Below, in pieces: positions 45,187-56,190 of a stretch of 64,000 bases of DNA; within the stretch, counting starts at the first letter, position 1; the number at the start of each line of letters is the position of its first letter. This stretch comes from Pseudomonas sivasensis (GTDB taxonomy: Bacteria > Pseudomonadota > Gammaproteobacteria > Pseudomonadales > Pseudomonadaceae), in contig NZ_JAAOWU010000005.1 in assembly GCF_013778505.1 (NCBI RefSeq), forward strand, positions 280,924-344,923, written 5' to 3'. Both the position numbers and the translations under genes were made by a program. The notes beneath the pieces were generated by a model. It searched no databases. It worked only from the letters and a program-made list of their open reading frames with translations, and was not told the DNA's origin.

Positions 45187-46650
45187 ATGGAATTCACGAT
45201 CCAACACTTTATCGCGCTTGCGCCGCTGCTGATTACCAGCCTCACCATCGTGGTGGTGATGCTGGCAATCGCCTGGCGCCGCAATCACTCACAAACGTTC
45301 CTGCTGTCCTGTGCCGGTTTGAACCTGGCTTTGCTGTCGATTATCCCGGCACTCAAGGTCGCGCCACTGGCGGTGACCCCGCTGATGATGGTCGATGACT
45401 TCGCGCTGCTGTATATCGCGCTGATCCTTGTCGCCACCCTCGCCTGCGTCACCCTCGCCCACGCCTACCTCGGCGAAGGCGGCACCGGCTACCCAGGCAA
45501 CCGCGAAGAGCTGTACCTGCTGATCCTGCTGGCTGCGGCCGGCGGTATCGTGCTGGTCAGCGCACAGCACCTGGCCGGCTTGTTCATCGGCCTGGAACTG
45601 CTGTCGATCCCGACCTACGGCCTGGTGGCATACGCCTTCTTCAACAAGCGCTCCCTGGAAGCCGGCATCAAGTACATGGTGCTGTCGGCGGCCGGTTCCG
45701 CGTTCCTGTTGTTCGGTATGGCCCTGCTCTACGCCGAAGCCGGCAGCCTGAGCTTCACCGGTATCGGCCACGCACTGGCTGCCACCAACAGCCCGGCGCC
45801 GATTGCCCAACTGGGCCTGGCGATGATGCTGATCGGCCTGGCATTCAAGCTGTCGCTGGTGCCGTTCCACCTGTGGACCCCAGACGTGTACGAAGGCGCC
45901 CCGGCGCCGGTGGCTGCGTTCCTGGCTACCGCGTCCAAGGTTGCTGTGTTTGCCGTGATGGTGCGTCTGTTCCAGATCTCGCCTGCTGCCAATACCGGCG
46001 TGCTGAGCAACGTGCTGACCGTGATCGCCATCGCGTCGATCCTGTTCGGTAACCTGCTGGCCCTGACCCAGAACAACCTCAAGCGTCTGCTGGGTTACTC
46101 GTCCATCGCTCACTTCGGCTACCTGCTGATCGCCCTGGTGGCGAGCAAAGGCCTGGCCGTGGAAGCCATCGGCGTTTACCTGGTCACCTACGTGATCACC
46201 AGCCTCGGCGCCTTCGGTGTAATTACGCTGATGTCCTCGCCGTACAAAGGCCGTGACGCTGACGCCCTGTACGAGTATCGCGGCCTGTTCTGGCGCCGCC
46301 CGTACCTGACCGCCGTACTGACCGTGATGATGCTGTCCCTGGCCGGTATCCCGCTGACCGCGGGTTTCATCGGCAAGTTCTACATCGTCGCTACCGGTGT
46401 CGAAGCCCACGAGTGGTGGCTGGTTGCGTCCCTGGTACTGGGCAGCGCTATCGGCGTGTTCTACTACCTGCGCGTGATGGTCACCCTGTACCTGATCGAG
46501 CCAAACCTGCGCCGTGTGGATGCCGAGCTGCATTGGGAACAGAAGGCAGGCGGCGTGATGCTGCTGGCCATCGCCCTGCTCGCGTTCTTCCTGGGCGTGT
46601 ACCCACAACCGTTGCTCACCCTGGTGCAGCACGCGGTACTGGGCGTTTGA
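45187..46650 (+). CDS. nuoN: NADH-quinone oxidoreductase subunit N
   Basis: A 487-residue third antiporter-like subunit, last gene of the operon. [37 protein letters not shown] and [20 protein letters not shown] hold the proton-path residues. The start [15 protein letters not shown] lies seven bases after nuoM; 21 upstream in-frame codons belong to nuoM. A terminator follows at 46674-46699, and then the convergent T6SS locus. Confidence 0.96.
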   Translation: MEFTIQHFIALAPLLITSLTIVVVMLAIAWRRNHSQTFLLSCAGLNLALLSIIPALKVAPLAVTPLMMVDDFALLYIALILVATLACVTLAHAYLGEGGTGYPGNREELYLLILLAAAGGIVLVSAQHLAGLFIGLELLSIPTYGLVAYAFFNKRSLEAGIKYMVLSAAGSAFLLFGMALLYAEAGSLSFTGIGHALAATNSPAPIAQLGLAMMLIGLAFKLSLVPFHLWTPDVYEGAPAPVAAFLATASKVAVFAVMVRLFQISPAANTGVLSNVLTVIAIASILFGNLLALTQNNLKRLLGYSSIAHFGYLLIALVASKGLAVEAIGVYLVTYVITSLGAFGVITLMSSPYKGRDADALYEYRGLFWRRPYLTAVLTVMMLSLAGIPLTAGFIGKFYIVATGVEAHEWWLVASLVLGSAIGVFYYLRVMVTLYLIEPNLRRVDAELHWEQKAGGVMLLAIALLAFFLGVYPQPLLTLVQHAVLGV

Positions 46651-46673
46651 TCGCTTAGCGGGATGCAGTAAAC

Positions 46674-46699
46674 AAAACGGCGCCTTCGGGCGCCGTTTT
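46674..46699. terminator. Bidirectional terminator between nuoN and tssK
   Basis: AAAACGGCGCC-TTCG-GGCGCCGTTTT is a perfect stem with a stable tetraloop and T runs on both strands. It closes nuo on the plus strand and the T6SS operon on the minus strand. Confidence 0.88.
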
Positions 46700-46733
46700 G
46701 CGTTTCTGGATGCCCTGCAACAGGGCGTTCACC

Positions 46734-48080
46734 TCACTCGTTTTGGGCCAAATCGCGGATAGCCCAAAATTGCATATCCAACCCAGGAAACCCGGCGGGT
46801 ACATGGATCGCAAAACCGCTCGACTGGCTCAACAGTTGCCAATACTCGCTGCTGCGATCAAGTTCGAAATACGTGCAGCCCGCATAGAACGGCAATTGCC
46901 GTGGGGCTGCCGGCAAAGGCCGCAGGCCAACACCCGGCAGTTGCAGGTTGACCAGGTCGCGGATTTTCTCCATCGAGCCGATCTTGACCTGGGAGGGGAA
47001 ACTGCTGCGCACGCTGTCCGCCGCCATTTGAGCCTGAACCACCAGGATGAAGGTGGCCGAGGCCAGTAACGCCCGGTCCGGCAGCACGGCCACACGGATG
47101 CCGTATTGGCGCTCTTCCAAGGGAATAGCGATGGCCCGCGTATCCATCACGGTCGAGAGCATCCGACGCAGTTCAAGCATCACCGGAGCAAACGTTTCTG
47201 CCAGGGCCGTATGGCGATACACCGGGTAGGCAGGCGTGCGCTTATCGTCGCGGCTAAACGTTGCCAGCTCACCGGCCAGGGCCGAGAGGTCGCGATACAG
47301 TTGCTCGGGATGCAGGCCGCTCATGGTCGATAAATGGCGCATCAGCGGCAGGCTACGATTGAGCACCTGCAGTTGCAGGACATCGGCAATGTCCGCTGCA
47401 CCACTGCCATCGAGCCGGGCCACGCGCGAGGCCGTGGCTTCGCCCCGCTGCTGCACCAGCCCTGCGACCTCATCGACCATCGCCTTGAGGCATTCGGCCG
47501 CCCGGATATCCAGACAGGGCGGGCAGTAGCCGCGATCAAGCACCACACAGTTGTCGGCGCGCTTTTCCACCACGTGGGCGATACCCAGTGAGGTGAAGGC
47601 ATCGGCCACGTCGCCCTCAAAGGCCAGACGCACGCGCAACTTGCCGACACTCATCAGCGCACTGCTGTCCAGTCCATTACTGTCCCAGACTTCGTATTCA
47701 GCGCTGCGAAGTCGGGCGAAATTTTCGATACTGGGGTTGTCGTCAACCTCCGGGATCCCGGGACGTAAGCTTGGTAACGCCAACACCACTGTCAGGTCGC
47801 GCGCATCATCGGGGATGGTCAGGGGCGGCGGCATTTCATCATCGAATGGCAGGCCGACAGGCGTTCCATCCGGGAATATACCGCTGTATGAAAGCAACGA
47901 TACCTTGCCCAGAGCCAGTTGCTGCGGGTCAATGTCCAACGCCGAAAAGCCCCAGCCATACGCACGCAACGCCGTGACCCGTGCCTCCAGTTGGGTTTGC
48001 AGGAAACGGTCATGTTGTTGCAGATGCTGAGGCTGCAACAACATGCCTTCGGACCAAACCACTTTGTGTTTCCAGGACAT
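46734..48080 (-). CDS. tssK: Type VI secretion baseplate subunit TssK
   Basis: A 448-residue trimeric protein that links the TssEFG wedges of the baseplate to the TssJLM membrane complex. MSWKHKVVWSEGMLLQPQHL is the family signature and the C-terminus SGFAIHVPAGFPGLDMQFWA is complete. It is last in the operon, 51 bases after vgrG. In most clusters tssL and tssM follow; here a terminator and nuoN come next, so the partners of TssK are missing from this locus. Confidence 0.94.
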   Translation of the reverse strand: MSWKHKVVWSEGMLLQPQHLQQHDRFLQTQLEARVTALRAYGWGFSALDIDPQQLALGKVSLLSYSGIFPDGTPVGLPFDDEMPPPLTIPDDARDLTVVLALPSLRPGIPEVDDNPSIENFARLRSAEYEVWDSNGLDSSALMSVGKLRVRLAFEGDVADAFTSLGIAHVVEKRADNCVVLDRGYCPPCLDIRAAECLKAMVDEVAGLVQQRGEATASRVARLDGSGAADIADVLQLQVLNRSLPLMRHLSTMSGLHPEQLYRDLSALAGELATFSRDDKRTPAYPVYRHTALAETFAPVMLELRRMLSTVMDTRAIAIPLEERQYGIRVAVLPDRALLASATFILVVQAQMAADSVRSSFPSQVKIGSMEKIRDLVNLQLPGVGLRPLPAAPRQLPFYAGCTYFELDRSSEYWQLLSQSSGFAIHVPAGFPGLDMQFWAIRDLAQNE

Positions 48081-48131
48081 TAAGTTCTTCCAATATTGGC
48101 AACGGTAGAAGCAGACAGAGCCGACAACGGC

Positions 48132-50093
48132 TTACTTGCCATCGTCGGCCTCCTTGGGCGGCAGCGGCACACCCGCAGGCCCGGTGGCCGCCGCCAATGC
48201 CGCGGCGGTGGCAGCGGTTGCGGCCTGAGGCAAGGGCACAGGCATGGCCGAAGCGAGAATCGAACCTGGAGAAAAGGTCATAAAGGCCCCACCGACCTTC
48301 AAGGTGATGCTCGCGCCGGCTTCGATCACCACGTTCGCCCCGCCCTTGATATGCACATCGGTACCGGCGGTAATACCCGTCTTCATGGCGCCCTCGATAA
48401 TCATCTCGCTGCCGGCGCTCATCGACACCGCACCGCTGGTTTTTTCATTGCGGTTGCCGTCCACAGAGGAATGACGATCACCGCCGACCTTCTCGCGCAG
48501 GTCCTGGTCGATTCTGGAGTGACGGTCGCCGCCTACCCAGTCCAGGGCATCCTTGAGCACTCGCTGGTCGAAGTTTTTCTGGGCGTGCAGGAACACCTGC
48601 TCCGAACCCTTCTTGTCCTCGAAGCGCAGTTCGTTGTAGCCACCACCGCCCTTTGAAGAATGGGTCTTGAGGGTCGAGCGGGTGGCATTTTCTGGCAGTG
48701 CATAGGGCGGCAGCGATTCCGCGTTATAGACGCTGCCGGTGACCAACGGCTGGTCGGGGTCGCCGTCGAGAAAGCTGACCACCACTTCCTGGCCGATACG
48801 CGGGATATGCAGGCTGCCCCAACGCTTGCCGGCCCAGCCCTGGGCTACTCGGACCCAACATGAGCTGTTTTCGTCGCCCTTGCCCTCGCGGTCCCAGTGG
48901 AACTGCACCTTGATCCGTCCGTATTTGTCGGTCCAGATGTCTTCGCCCTGTTTGCCCACCACCTTGGCGGTCTGCGGACCGTGCATCCGTGGCTTGGGCG
49001 ATACGCAAGGTGCTCGAAATGGCTGCTGGTGCGGCATGGCCACGAACTCGCAAGTCAACACGGGCGCGGGCTCGGTCGGTGGCGTCGGCTCATAGGTGTC
49101 TAACGACAACGTGTAACGCGCTTCCAGCAGCAAACACTGCGCGTTCTGTTCACTGCGCGGGTGCTCGGCCAAGGTCATCAACGCTCCCGGGAACAGCCCC
49201 CGGGCACGAGTGGCACCGCTGATCCGACCGGCGCCGGTCTGCAGCGATTCAATCAAGGTGCGGGCATAGGTTTCGCCCTGTTTGCGCTCGGTGTATCGAC
49301 CCGGATAGTCGTAACGTTCGTGACGAGACTGCGGGTAGTCACCAGGCATGGCTGACTTGACCATCAGATTGACGCTGGGCTTTTCGAAGTCGAAGTCCTT
49401 CAGGGTATAGCCGCCCGGCGCCACCTCGCCGCTCATGTGCCAGGCGTAGATCACCTCGCTTTCGCGCAGGGCGTGATCCTGGGACGGCATGTAGCGCAGT
49501 TGGGCATAGCCCGGCGCCGGCGAATGCGCGCCGCAGGAATCGGCAAGTACCAAGGTATGACGGCCAGCAGCGCTTTTGAAGAAGTAGTAGATACCTTCCT
49601 GCTCCATCAGCCGGCTGACAAAGTTGAAATCGCTCTCGCGGTATTGCACGCAATAGTTAAGTGCCGCGTAGTCCGCACTCAAGCCCGAGGTGTCGACATC
49701 GGCAATGCTGTAAGGCGCGAACACCTGGTTGAGGATCTGCGGCACGCTCAGGCCCTGGAAAATACGGCAGTCGCTGGCCAGTGTCAGGAACCACAACCAC
49801 GGCCTCAACACCGCTTTGCACGTGGTATAGCGCCCTTGACGACCGGTTATGGAGAAGTGGCTCACATGCCCGCTGAAGTAACGACTACCGCCCTTGGGCA
49901 AGTCCACCGCAATGCTCATCGGCGTAGCGAGCAAGTCGTTGATGTCCAGGTCGGCGCGTTCGCTGTACAGCTCCACCTCGTATTCACTGAGACGAGACAG
50001 CCCCTCGAATGCCTGCATGCTGCGAAACAGCAGCACATCGTCGCCGAGCACACTGCTGACCTGAATGTCACGATGCATTTGACTGGTTGCCAT
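48132..50093 (-). CDS. vgrG: Type VI secretion spike protein VgrG (TssI)
   Basis: A 653-residue spike. The N-terminal gp27-like part (about 1-370) has ALNYCVQYRESDFNFVSRLM and QEGIYYFFK. The gp5-like OB fold (about 385-470) has YGRIKVQFHWDREGKGDENS and CWVRVAQGWAGKRWG. A beta-helix with repeated GGDRHS and KVGG units follows. The last 35 or so residues are an Ala/Pro-rich tail (PQAATAATAAALAAATGPAG) with no recognisable effector domain. No adaptor, PAAR, effector or immunity gene adjoins it. Confidence 0.94.
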   Translation of the reverse strand: MATSQMHRDIQVSSVLGDDVLLFRSMQAFEGLSRLSEYEVELYSERADLDINDLLATPMSIAVDLPKGGSRYFSGHVSHFSITGRQGRYTTCKAVLRPWLWFLTLASDCRIFQGLSVPQILNQVFAPYSIADVDTSGLSADYAALNYCVQYRESDFNFVSRLMEQEGIYYFFKSAAGRHTLVLADSCGAHSPAPGYAQLRYMPSQDHALRESEVIYAWHMSGEVAPGGYTLKDFDFEKPSVNLMVKSAMPGDYPQSRHERYDYPGRYTERKQGETYARTLIESLQTGAGRISGATRARGLFPGALMTLAEHPRSEQNAQCLLLEARYTLSLDTYEPTPPTEPAPVLTCEFVAMPHQQPFRAPCVSPKPRMHGPQTAKVVGKQGEDIWTDKYGRIKVQFHWDREGKGDENSSCWVRVAQGWAGKRWGSLHIPRIGQEVVVSFLDGDPDQPLVTGSVYNAESLPPYALPENATRSTLKTHSSKGGGGYNELRFEDKKGSEQVFLHAQKNFDQRVLKDALDWVGGDRHSRIDQDLREKVGGDRHSSVDGNRNEKTSGAVSMSAGSEMIIEGAMKTGITAGTDVHIKGGANVVIEAGASITLKVGGAFMTFSPGSILASAMPVPLPQAATAATAAALAAATGPAGVPLPPKEADDGK

Positions 50094-50098
50094 AGGGA

Positions 50099-52738
50099 CT
50101 ACCTCGCGGACTCGGAAAAGACATAGGCAAACTCGCCGTTTTCCACGCTGACCCCAACCTGGCTGGCCGGGATGCCCTGTAACAGACGATCGAGGAACTC
50201 GCGGCTGATTGCTGGCAGCAAGCAGTTGGTCAGGATTGAGTCAATCATCCGCCCACCACTTTCCAGCTCGGTGCAGCGGCTGGCAATCAACTGCACCACG
50301 TCATCGCTGTACGTGAAGGGAATCTTGTGGCTGTCAGCGATGCGCTGCCTGATCCGCTCCAGTTGCAGGCGGATGATGCGGTCGAGCATGGCGTCGCTGA
50401 GGGGGTAATACGGGATTACCACTAGGCGTCCGAGCAAAGCCGGCGGGAAGACCTCCAGCAACGGCTCACGCAAGGCTTTTGCGAGGGCTTGCGGTTCTGG
50501 CTTTGCCAGCGGGTCACAGCACTGGCGGGCGATCAGGTCAGTGCCGACGTTGGTGGTCAGCAGGATCAGGGTGTGCTTGAAGTCGATGACTCGCCCCTCA
50601 CCGTCTTCCATCCAGCCCTTGTCGAACACCTGGAAAAACAGTTCGTGCACATCCGAGTGCGCCTTCTCCACTTCGTCCAGCAGCACCACGCTGTAAGGCT
50701 TTCGCCGTACTGCTTCGGTGAGCACGCCGCCTTCGCCGTAGCCCACGTAACCAGGCGGCGCGCCCTTGAGGGTAGAGACGCTGTGGGCTTCCTGGTATTC
50801 GCTCATATTGAGGGTAATGACGTTCTGCTCGCCGCCGTACAACGCCTCGGCCAGGGCCAGGGCTGTCTCGGTCTTACCCACCCCGGAGGTGCCGGCGAGC
50901 ATGAACACCCCCACCGGTTTGCCTGGATTGTCGAGGCCCGCGCGGGAGGTCTGGATACGTCGCGAGATCATCTCCAGCCCATGATCCTGACCGATAATGC
51001 GCTGGCCCAAACGGTCTGCCAGGTGCAACACGTTCTCGATTTCATTCTTGACCATGCGACCCACGGGGATGCCGGTCCAGTCCTGTACTACCGCCGCGAC
51101 GGCCTGTTCGTCGACGTTGACCAGGACCAACGGAGTCTCGCCTTGCAACAACGCCAGTTGGTCCTGCAATTGACGCAGTTCCAACCGGCCCGCTTCAGGT
51201 TCATCGGCATCCACATCGACCAACCGGCTACGCAGACGCAAGATCTGCATGACCAGCGCCAGCTCACTGTGCCAGCGGCTGCCAAGGACCTTCAGGCGCT
51301 CGCGCTCGGTCGCCAGCAACGCATCGACCGATGCACAACGACTTGAGGTTTGCGCCCCCATGGCGCGTTCACGCTGGATGATCGCCTGCTCGGTTTCCAG
51401 GCATTCGATACGCCGGCGGCTGTCATCGACTTCCGCCGGGGTGGCGTGCAGGCTGATGGCGACGCGGGCGCACGCGGTGTCGATCAGACTCACCGCTTTG
51501 TCCGGTAACTGGCGCGCTGGGATATAGCGATTGGACAAACGCACGGCCGCTTCCAGCGCCGAATCGAGGATCTGCACCTGATGGTGCTCCTGCAGGCTGA
51601 AGGCAAGACCGCGCAGCATCAGCAGCGCGCGGCTTTCATCCGGCTCATCGACCTGCACCGTCTGAAAGCGCCGGCTCAGGGCCGGATCTTTTTCGATGTG
51701 TTTTTTGTACTCGGCAAACGTGGTTGCGCCCAAGGTACGCAAGGTGCCACGGGCCAGGGCCGGCTTGAGCAGATTAGCCGCATCGCCGGTACCCGCGGCG
51801 CCACCTGCGCCTACCAGGGTGTGGGTTTCATCGATAAACAGCACCACCGGTTTGACGCTGGCTTGAACCTCATCGATGACCGAGCGCAGGCGCTGTTCAA
51901 ACTCACCTTTCATGCTCGCACCGGCCTGCAACAGGCCGACATCAAGGGCCAGCAATTGTACGTCCCGCAGGCTAGGCGGCACGTCGCCACGGGCGATGCG
52001 CTGGGCGAATCCTTCCGCCACAGCAGTTTTGCCCACGCCCGCCTCGCCCACCAGCAGCGGGTTGTTCTGGCGACGGCGCATCAGGATATCGATGACCTGC
52101 CGGATCTCTTCATCGCGTCCGACGATAGGGTCCATCGTGTTTCGCCGCGCCTGCTCGGTCAGGTCGACAGTGAAGCGCTTCAGGCCTTCCTGACGGTCGG
52201 GCGCCAGTGCACCGACAGCCTCACCCGGCACCTGGTACCCGTCGCTGGCCGTCATGCGGGCCTCGGGCGAATCCTTGAGCAACGCGCCAAACTGCTCGCT
52301 GAGATCGTCGGTCCTGACGTTGTTGAACTCCCGGGACACACCATACAAACCATTACGCAATGCCGGAGTTTTCAGCATCGCCAGCAGCAAATGGCCAGAA
52401 CGCACCTGGGACTCACCCAGCATCAGGGTCGCGTAGACCCAAGCACGCTCCACGGTTTCCTCGACCTGCGAGGACAGGTCCGTCACCGAGGTCGAGCCCC
52501 TAGGCAAACGATCTAGGGCGGCAGTGAGGTCCCGGTCCAACACCACCGGATCAATGCCGTAATGGCGGACCAGGCGCAACAGGTCCGAATCGGTCAATTG
52601 CAACAACTGCTGCAACCAGTGCACCAGCTCGACATAGGGATTGCCGCGCAGTTTGCAGAACACAGTGCTGCTTTCAATCGCCCGGTAGCACAGGCTGTTG
52701 AGCTTGCCGAAAAGCGCGACGCGACTGATATCAGCCAT
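50099..52738 (-). CDS. tssH: Type VI secretion ATPase TssH (ClpV)
   Basis: An 879-residue HSP100 ATPase that disassembles contracted TssBC sheaths. A Clp N-domain (about 15-160) precedes AAA+ module 1 (Walker [18 protein letters not shown]), a coiled-coil middle region (about 420-540) and module 2 (Walker [17 protein letters not shown], then [18 protein letters not shown]). The coiled-coil insertion and sheath-locus context separate it from ClpA and ClpB. It overlaps tssG by eight bases and ends six bases before vgrG. Confidence 0.95.
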   Translation of the reverse strand: MADISRVALFGKLNSLCYRAIESSTVFCKLRGNPYVELVHWLQQLLQLTDSDLLRLVRHYGIDPVVLDRDLTAALDRLPRGSTSVTDLSSQVEETVERAWVYATLMLGESQVRSGHLLLAMLKTPALRNGLYGVSREFNNVRTDDLSEQFGALLKDSPEARMTASDGYQVPGEAVGALAPDRQEGLKRFTVDLTEQARRNTMDPIVGRDEEIRQVIDILMRRRQNNPLLVGEAGVGKTAVAEGFAQRIARGDVPPSLRDVQLLALDVGLLQAGASMKGEFEQRLRSVIDEVQASVKPVVLFIDETHTLVGAGGAAGTGDAANLLKPALARGTLRTLGATTFAEYKKHIEKDPALSRRFQTVQVDEPDESRALLMLRGLAFSLQEHHQVQILDSALEAAVRLSNRYIPARQLPDKAVSLIDTACARVAISLHATPAEVDDSRRRIECLETEQAIIQRERAMGAQTSSRCASVDALLATERERLKVLGSRWHSELALVMQILRLRSRLVDVDADEPEAGRLELRQLQDQLALLQGETPLVLVNVDEQAVAAVVQDWTGIPVGRMVKNEIENVLHLADRLGQRIIGQDHGLEMISRRIQTSRAGLDNPGKPVGVFMLAGTSGVGKTETALALAEALYGGEQNVITLNMSEYQEAHSVSTLKGAPPGYVGYGEGGVLTEAVRRKPYSVVLLDEVEKAHSDVHELFFQVFDKGWMEDGEGRVIDFKHTLILLTTNVGTDLIARQCCDPLAKPEPQALAKALREPLLEVFPPALLGRLVVIPYYPLSDAMLDRIIRLQLERIRQRIADSHKIPFTYSDDVVQLIASRCTELESGGRMIDSILTNCLLPAISREFLDRLLQGIPASQVGVSVENGEFAYVFSESAR

Positions 52739-53750
52739 GGGCAGTTCCTTGAGAAGAAAATGAGGGTCGAGGCTTGATCAGCAATTGCCGATCATCCCGC
52801 TGGGGCGCTCTGCTGCTCAGCCAACTGGTCCAGCCCAATGACGTGGACCCCAGGCGCAAGCGAGGCCGGTGTTCTTTCTTGACGATCAGGTTGACGTCCC
52901 AGTCCATCGCCATGCCGACGTACTGACGCACCCAATCCTGCACCCGTTGCAGGCTGTCGCCACCGGGCAGCAAACGGCGGGTTTGTGTCAGGTCCAGAGG
53001 GCCAATCAGCAGGCGAAACTTGTGTTGGGCATTCCAGACTTTCCGGCCCATGACCGTGGCCTGGCCGAGCACCACCGCATCCGGACCGCTGCGCAAGGTG
53101 CACAGCCCGTCACGGGGCAGGGTCATCCAGTGGCCGACAAATTGCTCGACCTCTACGGGAACGCCAAGGTAGTCGCCAAGCAAGGCGGCCAGGCCTTCGG
53201 CATTGCGTGTTTGCGGTCCCAGGCGACCGGCGAAATGCAGCTTGGCGAGGTCCACCACGCCGTCGCGCGCCTGCAGCGACGGTAGGCCAATACCGAGCAA
53301 CGATCCCAGGTAGTTGGCAAACCGGTCCGCCCCCGGACGGTCCAGACTCACCGTTGGCTGGGCACTGGCCCAGGCGCGATAGAACAGGCTGATCATGCGG
53401 TGATGAAACACGTCGCAAAATGCCGCCAGCGTAGGGTCGTTGAGGTTGCGTTGACGGTCGCGAATGTATTCGGTGAGGTGAATCGGCAACGGGCCATTGG
53501 CGCCCATCAGGCCGAAGAAATTGAGCAGCAGTTTAGGCGTGTCGCCGGGTATGAGGCCCGCAATCATTGCCGGCTCAAACGCCAGCGAAGAATGCTGGCC
53601 GAAACGCACCGCCTCGTCCGCCGGGCGCGTGGCCTCGCCGATACGCGGCAGGTGCGCAAAGGCGCACTCCAACTGGCGCAATGCCGCGTAGAAATCAAAC
53701 CGACCCGGATGCGCTTCAAGCTCGCTGAGCAGGCTCAGAGGATCTCGCAT
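52731..53750 (-). CDS. tssG: Type VI secretion baseplate subunit TssG
   Basis: A 339-residue baseplate wedge protein. AHPGRFDFYAALRQLECAFA, FFGLMGANGPLPIHLTEYIR and RRLLPGGDSLQRVQDWVRQY are typical. The frame opens seven codons earlier at a GTG; the ATG at 53750 preceded by GGGTGGG is preferred. Both starts lie inside the 3' end of tssF, so the two are translationally coupled. Confidence 0.92.
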   Translation of the reverse strand: MRDPLSLLSELEAHPGRFDFYAALRQLECAFAHLPRIGEATRPADEAVRFGQHSSLAFEPAMIAGLIPGDTPKLLLNFFGLMGANGPLPIHLTEYIRDRQRNLNDPTLAAFCDVFHHRMISLFYRAWASAQPTVSLDRPGADRFANYLGSLLGIGLPSLQARDGVVDLAKLHFAGRLGPQTRNAEGLAALLGDYLGVPVEVEQFVGHWMTLPRDGLCTLRSGPDAVVLGQATVMGRKVWNAQHKFRLLIGPLDLTQTRRLLPGGDSLQRVQDWVRQYVGMAMDWDVNLIVKKEHRPRLRLGSTSLGWTSWLSSRAPQRDDRQLLIKPRPSFSSQGTAHG

Positions 53751-55612
53751 CTGCCCACCCGCGCAGGCCACTGCATGATTACGCCGCGTGACGCGCTCAC
53801 GATCCGCGTCTCGGTGAATGAGTTGAGCGACACGTACTTGGCGAAAAACTGTTCCAGCACCGAGCCCAATACACAGACGCCTGCACCCTCGAACGCAGAC
53901 TCATCCACGCTCACACTGATCTGCAAACCTCGCCCATAGGTGACGGGTCCAGACAATGGCAGGCGCCGCACGATGCTCTGCGCAGTCACCGAACGCACGC
54001 CTTCGATCTGTTTATGTGCAACGGCATCGTCGACGCGGCAATACAGGCGCAACATGTCACGCAAGGCTACAGCGCCCTGCTCCGTGTCCTGGTCCAGCAG
54101 TGACAGGTAGTTAAGGGACAAATGGCTGACCAGACGCCATGCGGTATCGCCTTCGGCATACGACGGCGCGGGCACCGTGGGCCCTGCCACGCAACGTACC
54201 GACTGCACCGGCGCAGCGGATTGGACGCTGAAGTCGGTGCTGCCACTGCCCACCGGCATGCTCAGCACCAGGTCGCGGTTGCTGCACAGGGCGTCGATGC
54301 CCAATTGGCGCAGGTCGCTGCGGTGAGGAGCCTGCTCGCCGTCCACCAGCGACACGAATACCTCGCTGCCCCCATAACTGGAGCGCGGGCCTCGGCTGCG
54401 CTGCTGTTCGGACAAAACCCGCGTGTCGCGCCGTACCTGGTAGTACGCACGCGGCGGCGTGCGTCCCTGCAGGTCGTTGGCGCGGTAGAAGGGTTCGAAT
54501 GTCTGACTGGCCTCGGCGCCACTGCCGTAACCGGTCACCCCTTCAATTTCGTAGATCTCGTAATCCATTGACCGTGTGCGGTCGGGGCTCACATGGTATT
54601 CAGAGCGCTGTTCATCCAAGTGCACACGCTCGGTGCGCATCGGGAACAGGTTGATCGCCGGCGTGCAATACAGCGCGAAATTGGCGGCACTGAGGTTTTG
54701 CTCAAGTAACGGGTCTGCCGTCTTGAACAACACGATCAGCTCCAGTTGCTCGGCGGTGCAGCGGCTGACACTGCTCGCCAACCCCACCACGTCGACGAAC
54801 ATGAAGCGTTGCGGCAAGGCGAAGTATTCCTGCAACAAGCGATAACCCTGGAACGAACGCGGCCCGATGGGCAGCAAGGCTTCGCTGTCGCTATAGCCCA
54901 CGCTGCGAATCGCACTGTTGGGCAGCAGCTGATGCCAGTCCCCAGACGCTTGCATGGGCATGACCAGAACACCCGCCACTTGGGCCAACAGCTGTTCAAG
55001 AACCCGCGCGGGCGTGCCGTCCCCGCCACGGATGTGCAGCCGCAGGGTGTCGAGGGCCAGGTCGCTGAAAGCCAGGCCAGCCCCGACACTCAAGCGCAGG
55101 CGCAACGCGGCCTTGACTGCGCCGAGACGTGACAGGTCAACCCCGGCCACCTGCGTGCTGCAGGCGAAATAGCGCGCCTCGACCAACTCCACCGGCCACA
55201 GGGTTACCTCATGGGCAGTGCGAAACTCGCAGGCGGTCTGGTCCCCCTTGCCCAACTGGCTGTGCAATGCCGTGTGGCGTGGCACCTTGAAGCCGGCGGC
55301 CAGGCTGCCCTCGCCCATGTCCGGGTGCAGTTGCACCACCGCCATCGATGGCGTTGGCGCCAAGTAGTGTGGGTAGATCAGTTCCAGCAGGTGATGGGTA
55401 AATTGTGGGAATTGGGCATCAATCTTCAGTTGCACCCGTGCGGCGAGAAAGCTGAAACCTTCCAACAGCCGTTCAACATAGGGGTCGGCACAGGCGTAGG
55501 TTTCCAGCCCCAGGCGGCCGGCAACCTTGGGGTAGTCGCGGGCAAATTCACCGCCAACTTCCCGCAGATGCGCCAGCTCACGCTCGTAATAGCGCAGCAG
55601 TTTTGCGTTCAA
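53735..55612 (-). CDS. tssF: Type VI secretion baseplate subunit TssF
   Basis: A 625-residue baseplate protein, two copies of which join one TssG and one TssE per wedge. MNAKLLRYYERELAHLREVG, YADPYVERLLEG-like ADPYVERLLEGFSFLAARV and the C-terminal VSVDESAFEGAGVCVLGSVL are family marks. Full length. It overlaps tssE upstream by four bases and tssG downstream by 16. Confidence 0.95.
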   Translation of the reverse strand: MNAKLLRYYERELAHLREVGGEFARDYPKVAGRLGLETYACADPYVERLLEGFSFLAARVQLKIDAQFPQFTHHLLELIYPHYLAPTPSMAVVQLHPDMGEGSLAAGFKVPRHTALHSQLGKGDQTACEFRTAHEVTLWPVELVEARYFACSTQVAGVDLSRLGAVKAALRLRLSVGAGLAFSDLALDTLRLHIRGGDGTPARVLEQLLAQVAGVLVMPMQASGDWHQLLPNSAIRSVGYSDSEALLPIGPRSFQGYRLLQEYFALPQRFMFVDVVGLASSVSRCTAEQLELIVLFKTADPLLEQNLSAANFALYCTPAINLFPMRTERVHLDEQRSEYHVSPDRTRSMDYEIYEIEGVTGYGSGAEASQTFEPFYRANDLQGRTPPRAYYQVRRDTRVLSEQQRSRGPRSSYGGSEVFVSLVDGEQAPHRSDLRQLGIDALCSNRDLVLSMPVGSGSTDFSVQSAAPVQSVRCVAGPTVPAPSYAEGDTAWRLVSHLSLNYLSLLDQDTEQGAVALRDMLRLYCRVDDAVAHKQIEGVRSVTAQSIVRRLPLSGPVTYGRGLQISVSVDESAFEGAGVCVLGSVLEQFFAKYVSLNSFTETRIVSASRGVIMQWPARVGRCEIL

Positions 55613-56127
55613 CGCACGTCCCTTGTCTCAATATCGAAGATCCGCGCCTCGCCTGCTTCCAGGTCGAGTTCGGTCTTCAGGTACAGGCGCTCGGGCAACG
55701 GTTGGCCCCAGAGTTCGCCATGAATTTCAAAGGTCATCTGGTTGGGACTGATGGTTGCACCCGAGGAGGCAACCGGCACGACACGCAGGCTTTCGCGCAA
55801 AATCCGCGGTTCGAAATCCCAGATCGCCTGGCGAATGCGGCGTCCCAACGCTTCGCGGTCCAGGCCGGCAGCCGTCTTTCCCGCGAGATCGGGCAGCCCG
55901 AAATTGAGCACTGATTGTCCCGCCAACGGGCACTTCCTCAGGTCGCGAAAGCTGCCCAGACTGGTGCTGTTGAGCAGCCACCCCAAATCGCGTAATACCG
56001 CCTTGCGCAAGCGGCGCATGGACAACACGCGCTTGTCGCGAGGCTCGAAAACCTGCGCGGTGTCGTCATCACTCAAGCGATCGAGCAAGGACGGTTGCAA
56101 ACGTTCGAGACTGGTTAGTTCAGCCAT
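55609..56127 (-). CDS. tssE: Type VI secretion baseplate subunit TssE (gp25-like)
   Basis: A 172-residue gp25/lysozyme-like protein that nucleates sheath assembly on the baseplate. VLRDLGWLLNSTSL and RRIRQAIWDFEPRILRESLR are gp25 features. GGAGG lies eight bases before ATG 56127; 16 earlier in-frame codons are rejected. It follows hcp by 63 bases and overlaps tssF. Confidence 0.93.
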   Translation of the reverse strand: MAELTSLERLQPSLLDRLSDDDTAQVFEPRDKRVLSMRRLRKAVLRDLGWLLNSTSLGSFRDLRKCPLAGQSVLNFGLPDLAGKTAAGLDREALGRRIRQAIWDFEPRILRESLRVVPVASSGATISPNQMTFEIHGELWGQPLPERLYLKTELDLEAGEARIFDIETRDVR

Positions 56128-56190
56128 GCGCTGAGGCCTCCATCGACAGGACGGCGGGCGGGCGAACCCACCCACCGTCGGGCATCCGAA

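Noticed and set aside
41783..45284. Two long minus-strand frames (577 and 493 codons)
   Set aside because: Antisense shadows of nuoL and nuoM, with the Gln/His/Arg-rich composition expected from reversed membrane-protein codons.
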